This document shows, piece after piece, positions 62,250-64,000 of a stretch of 64,000 nucleotides of DNA. This DNA is from Paracoccus sp. R12_2. Its GTDB lineage: Bacteria; Pseudomonadota; Alphaproteobacteria; Rhodobacterales; Rhodobacteraceae. Numbering within the stretch: position 1 is the first letter of the stretch; each line of letters starts with the position of its first letter. A program made the translations under genes and the position numbers. Below the pieces are notes generated by a model, which worked only from the letters and a program-made list of their open reading frames with translations, ran no database searches and was not told the DNA's origin. The DNA lies in contig NZ_JAGHRA010000006.1 of the NCBI RefSeq assembly GCF_017744015.1, positions 162,628 through 226,627 on the forward strand, given 5' to 3'.

Positions 62250-62666
62250 TCAATCCTCGTCGAAATCATTGTCGTCATCGTCGTCCGGCGGCTCGCGGCG
62301 CAGGGCCGCGATCTGGCCTCGACCCGCGACCTCCAGAAAGCGACCGTTGCGGGCGTCCATCCGGATCAGCAAAAGATGCCGCTGCGGCGTCATCAGTCGA
62401 AATTCATAGACCAGGGCCGCGCCCAGATCGCGTTCCTGCGGAGTCGGTGGCGCGATGTCCGCACCGATCAGGCGACCCCGGTATCGCCGATCCACCCGTT
62501 CGGCCAGTTCGTGGAACGGCAGGGGGCGGAAATCCTGCGCGGCAACGCGAAGGGTCAGCGTATTGCCCTGCCGGAACACGCCATGCGAATGGGGGCCGTC
62601 CTCGCGGCTGGCGCCGACAAGAACGACAAGTGTCATCAGGGACAGGAACAGCAGGCCGCGATACAT
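62250..62666 (-). CDS. small PepSY-domain exported protein
   Basis: 138 residues from the ATG at 62666: signal or anchor (MYRGLLFLSLMTLVVLVGAS) then a PepSY-like domain (ALVYEFRLMTPQRHLLLIRMDARNGRFLEVAG) and an Asp-rich tail (DDDDDNDFDED) that could bind metal. PepSY proteins often accompany PhoPQ-type systems and inhibit or sense. First gene of the PepSY-regulator-kinase operon; direct junction with the regulator. An upstream ATG at 62813 is possible but lies in the divergent promoter region. Confidence 0.8.
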   Translation of the reverse strand: MYRGLLFLSLMTLVVLVGASREDGPHSHGVFRQGNTLTLRVAAQDFRPLPFHELAERVDRRYRGRLIGADIAPPTPQERDLGAALVYEFRLMTPQRHLLLIRMDARNGRFLEVAGRGQIAALRREPPDDDDDNDFDED

Positions 62667-62801
62667 GGTGCCAGTTATGCCGATCAAACCCCAAATGGAA
62701 ACCAAACCGGACATTGGCGTTCCATTCGGCATTGCCGCGCTAGAAGCGATTCGTGGGACGGGGGCAACGGACCTTGTCCGGACGAAGAAAAGGAAGTCGA
62801 T

Positions 62802-63593
62802 ATGAGCAAACATATTGTGAAACTATCCGCCGCGACCTTTGCGCTGATCGCAGGGCTCGCTGGCGCAACGCAGGCGCAAGAGGCTGCACCCGCCGCCGGA
62901 AACGACCTGCCAGAGGTGCTGCGGGCCCTGAACCTGACCGATCTCGAGGTGAAGGATGGTCCGCGCGGCGGCCGCAAGGTGGAAGGCGATCTGCCCGGTG
63001 GAGGCGAGATCGAGGCGTTTATCGACCGCGACGGAAATCTGGCGTTGGTCGAGGCGGACGATGTCGCGATGCCATCATCCCTGATCGATACTCTGCTGCC
63101 GCAAACCGTGCGGGACGGCGAAATCCTGTCGCAGTTTGCCCGGATCGAGCGGATCGGCGGACGTGACGGGCGTGTCATGATCCGCGGCGAGGACAGCGAG
63201 GGCGAGGATGTTCGCGCAGGCTTCGACCGCGAAGGCCGTTTGCTGGGGTTCGGCCGTGGCGACGATGACGATGGCAAGGGGCGGCGCGGTCCGAAACACG
63301 GACGTGGCGATCATGACCACCACAAGGGCAAGCACTGGATGCACGGTGACAAGGATCATGCCCGCCATGGCGGCAAGGAAAAGCGCGGTCCTCGTCCGAT
63401 GCCGCAGGTCGATGATGCCGCCCTGAACCGGACCCTGGACGGGGCCGGCTACAGCGATATCGGCGCGGCGCGTCCGGCGGGACCGCGCCTGGTCCTGGAT
63501 GCCGTGAACGCGGCGGGCGAACCGGTCACACTGGAAATCGCCCCGGATGGCGAGGTGATCCGCGAGACGGCACGGGCAGCCGCCGCCGAGTGA
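62802..63593 (+). CDS. His/Asp-rich periplasmic PepSY-repeat protein
   Basis: 263 residues with a signal peptide (FALIAGLAGATQAQEA). Three PepSY-like units (about 36-90, 95-150 and 203-260), each ending in a strand-turn such as FIDRDGNLALVEAD, FDREGRLLGFG and LEIAPDGEVIRE. Between the second and third is a basic-acidic loop with eight His within residues 166-189 (KHGRGDHDHHKGKH-type), a likely metal-binding patch. Divergent from the two-component operon, which suggests it is the regulated output. Ribosome site AAGGAAG. Ligand unknown. Confidence 0.83.
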   Translation: MSKHIVKLSAATFALIAGLAGATQAQEAAPAAGNDLPEVLRALNLTDLEVKDGPRGGRKVEGDLPGGGEIEAFIDRDGNLALVEADDVAMPSSLIDTLLPQTVRDGEILSQFARIERIGGRDGRVMIRGEDSEGEDVRAGFDREGRLLGFGRGDDDDGKGRRGPKHGRGDHDHHKGKHWMHGDKDHARHGGKEKRGPRPMPQVDDAALNRTLDGAGYSDIGAARPAGPRLVLDAVNAAGEPVTLEIAPDGEVIRETARAAAAE

Positions 63594-63717
63594 TCCCCCG
63601 CTGTGGTCGCGCCGGTCAGAAGCCAGCGCGACCACGCGCAAAGCGGCAGTACCGGCCGTGGACTGTGTGCGGGGTTCATCGTTGCGATGTTGGAACAGCC
63701 CGGCCAGCCAAATTTCC

Positions 63718-64000
63718 GTAAGCGTCTTCAGCGCCCCACCTTCCGGCTCTCATCCTGATCGGTTCTTTGGACCTTGGTGATTGTTGGAATGGATTTTCTC
63801 CATGGAGACTACATTGGAGGTTCTCCCGGTTGGCGGTCGTGGCCGTCGGAACCGGAAGTGGCCAGATGAGGTGAAGGCCCGGATCGTGGCGGAGACGCTG
63901 ACGCCGGGTGTCACGGTGAATGCTGTGGCGCGGCGTCATGGCGTTCCGGCGAACCACGTTTCGGCCTGGCGCACGCTGGCGCGGAAAGGGCGGCTGGTGC
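63718..64000 (+). mobile_element. IS66-family insertion sequence, left end (continues past window)
   Basis: GTAAGCG at 63718 matches the outer tip of IS66-family terminal inverted repeats, and a TnpA-type frame begins 84 bases inside, the usual distance. The preceding eight bases AAATTTCC (63710-63717) would be one copy of the 8-bp target duplication typical of this family. The right end is outside the window, so this cannot be confirmed here. Confidence 0.75.
63802..64000 (+). CDS. tnpA: IS66-family TnpA (3' part cut by window)
   Basis: 66 codons visible: [20 protein letters not shown], then [20 protein letters not shown] and [20 protein letters not shown], the helix-turn-helix of the small IS66 TnpA protein needed with TnpB and TnpC for transposition. 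It runs off the right edge. The preceding intergenic DNA from 63594 holds only the end of the PepSY gene's downstream region. Confidence 0.85.
   Translation, partial: METTLEVLPVGGRGRRNRKWPDEVKARIVAETLTPGVTVNAVARRHGVPANHVSAWRTLARKGRLV

Noticed and set aside
1..64000. CRISPR array or tandem repeat cluster
   Set aside because: I saw no regularly spaced direct repeats with unique spacers on either strand.

Overview
The window is GC-rich, densely coded chromosomal DNA of an alphaproteobacterium. The gene content points to Rhodobacteraceae and most resembles Paracoccus: a class II DAHP synthase, a TRAP transporter, a flavocytochrome c sulfide dehydrogenase pair, a Hint-domain protein, an orphan FliG, a MotA-like/OmpA-like pair, and many start/stop overlaps of the ATGA type. 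The genus is inferred from gene content, not from a marker search. Almost all of the sequence is ordinary housekeeping and metabolic DNA. I found no prophage, CRISPR array or recognisable defence island. The only mobile DNA is the left end of an IS66-family element cut by the right edge of the window.

Layout. 1-3.4 kb: end of a surface-polysaccharide locus (GT2, GT4, flippase). 3.5-6.3 kb (minus): DUF1330 protein, Hint-domain protein, GlxA-type regulator. 6.4-9 kb: class II DAHP synthase and a luciferase-like monooxygenase. 9-13 kb (minus): LpxL-like acyltransferase, EamA permease, transketolase. 13.2-17.2 kb (minus): a 45-aa membrane peptide, a 499-aa secreted protein, xerD and a CNNM/CorC-type protein. 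The first three overlap one another; the CNNM gene follows 21 bp after xerD. 17.3-18.9 kb: aroK-aroB. 19-25.7 kb: iron-binding protein, ABC-F ATPase, zinc metallopeptidase, rplU-rpmA, an acetyltransferase and a second luciferase-like monooxygenase.

25.7-32.9 kb: a probable catabolic island. A TRAP transporter (dctPQM) diverges from a tightly coupled IclR - SCP-x-type thiolase - acyl-CoA ligase - double PPC/DUF296 operon. 33-36.8 kb (minus): gap, a 47-aa membrane peptide, an orphan fliG and purB. 36.9-39 kb: membrane protein, YihY and an EmrE-like pump. 39-42.2 kb (minus): a MotA/ExbB-like and OmpA-like stator pair with a very long coiled coil. 42.2-47.4 kb: ChaC-like cyclotransferase, DUF2125 protein, tyrA and hisC, and a GT4. 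A tRNA with a CAU anticodon lies at 47.5 kb. 47.7-53.4 kb: purM-purN, a ThiE-like protein, TrmJ-like methyltransferase, ctaA and an M32 carboxypeptidase. 53.5-57.4 kb: a putP-type symporter and a fccA-fccB (soxE-soxF-like) sulfide dehydrogenase pair. 57.5-60.2 kb (minus): preT-preA for reductive pyrimidine breakdown, behind an 18-bp palindrome close to the RutR operator. 60.3-63.6 kb: a histidine kinase/response regulator/PepSY operon divergent from a His/Asp-rich PepSY-repeat periplasmic protein. 63.7 kb to the end: IS66 left end.

Starts were chosen from Shine-Dalgarno spacing and overlap with neighbours, so several are shorter than the longest open frame. Two short membrane-peptide genes (17019-17156 and 34152-34295) are included. 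No gene-free stretch exceeds 300 bases. The longest are 55020-55297 (terminator plus candidate operator), 22943-23217 (divergent promoter region) and 12976-13223 (5' side of tkt; nothing else seen).
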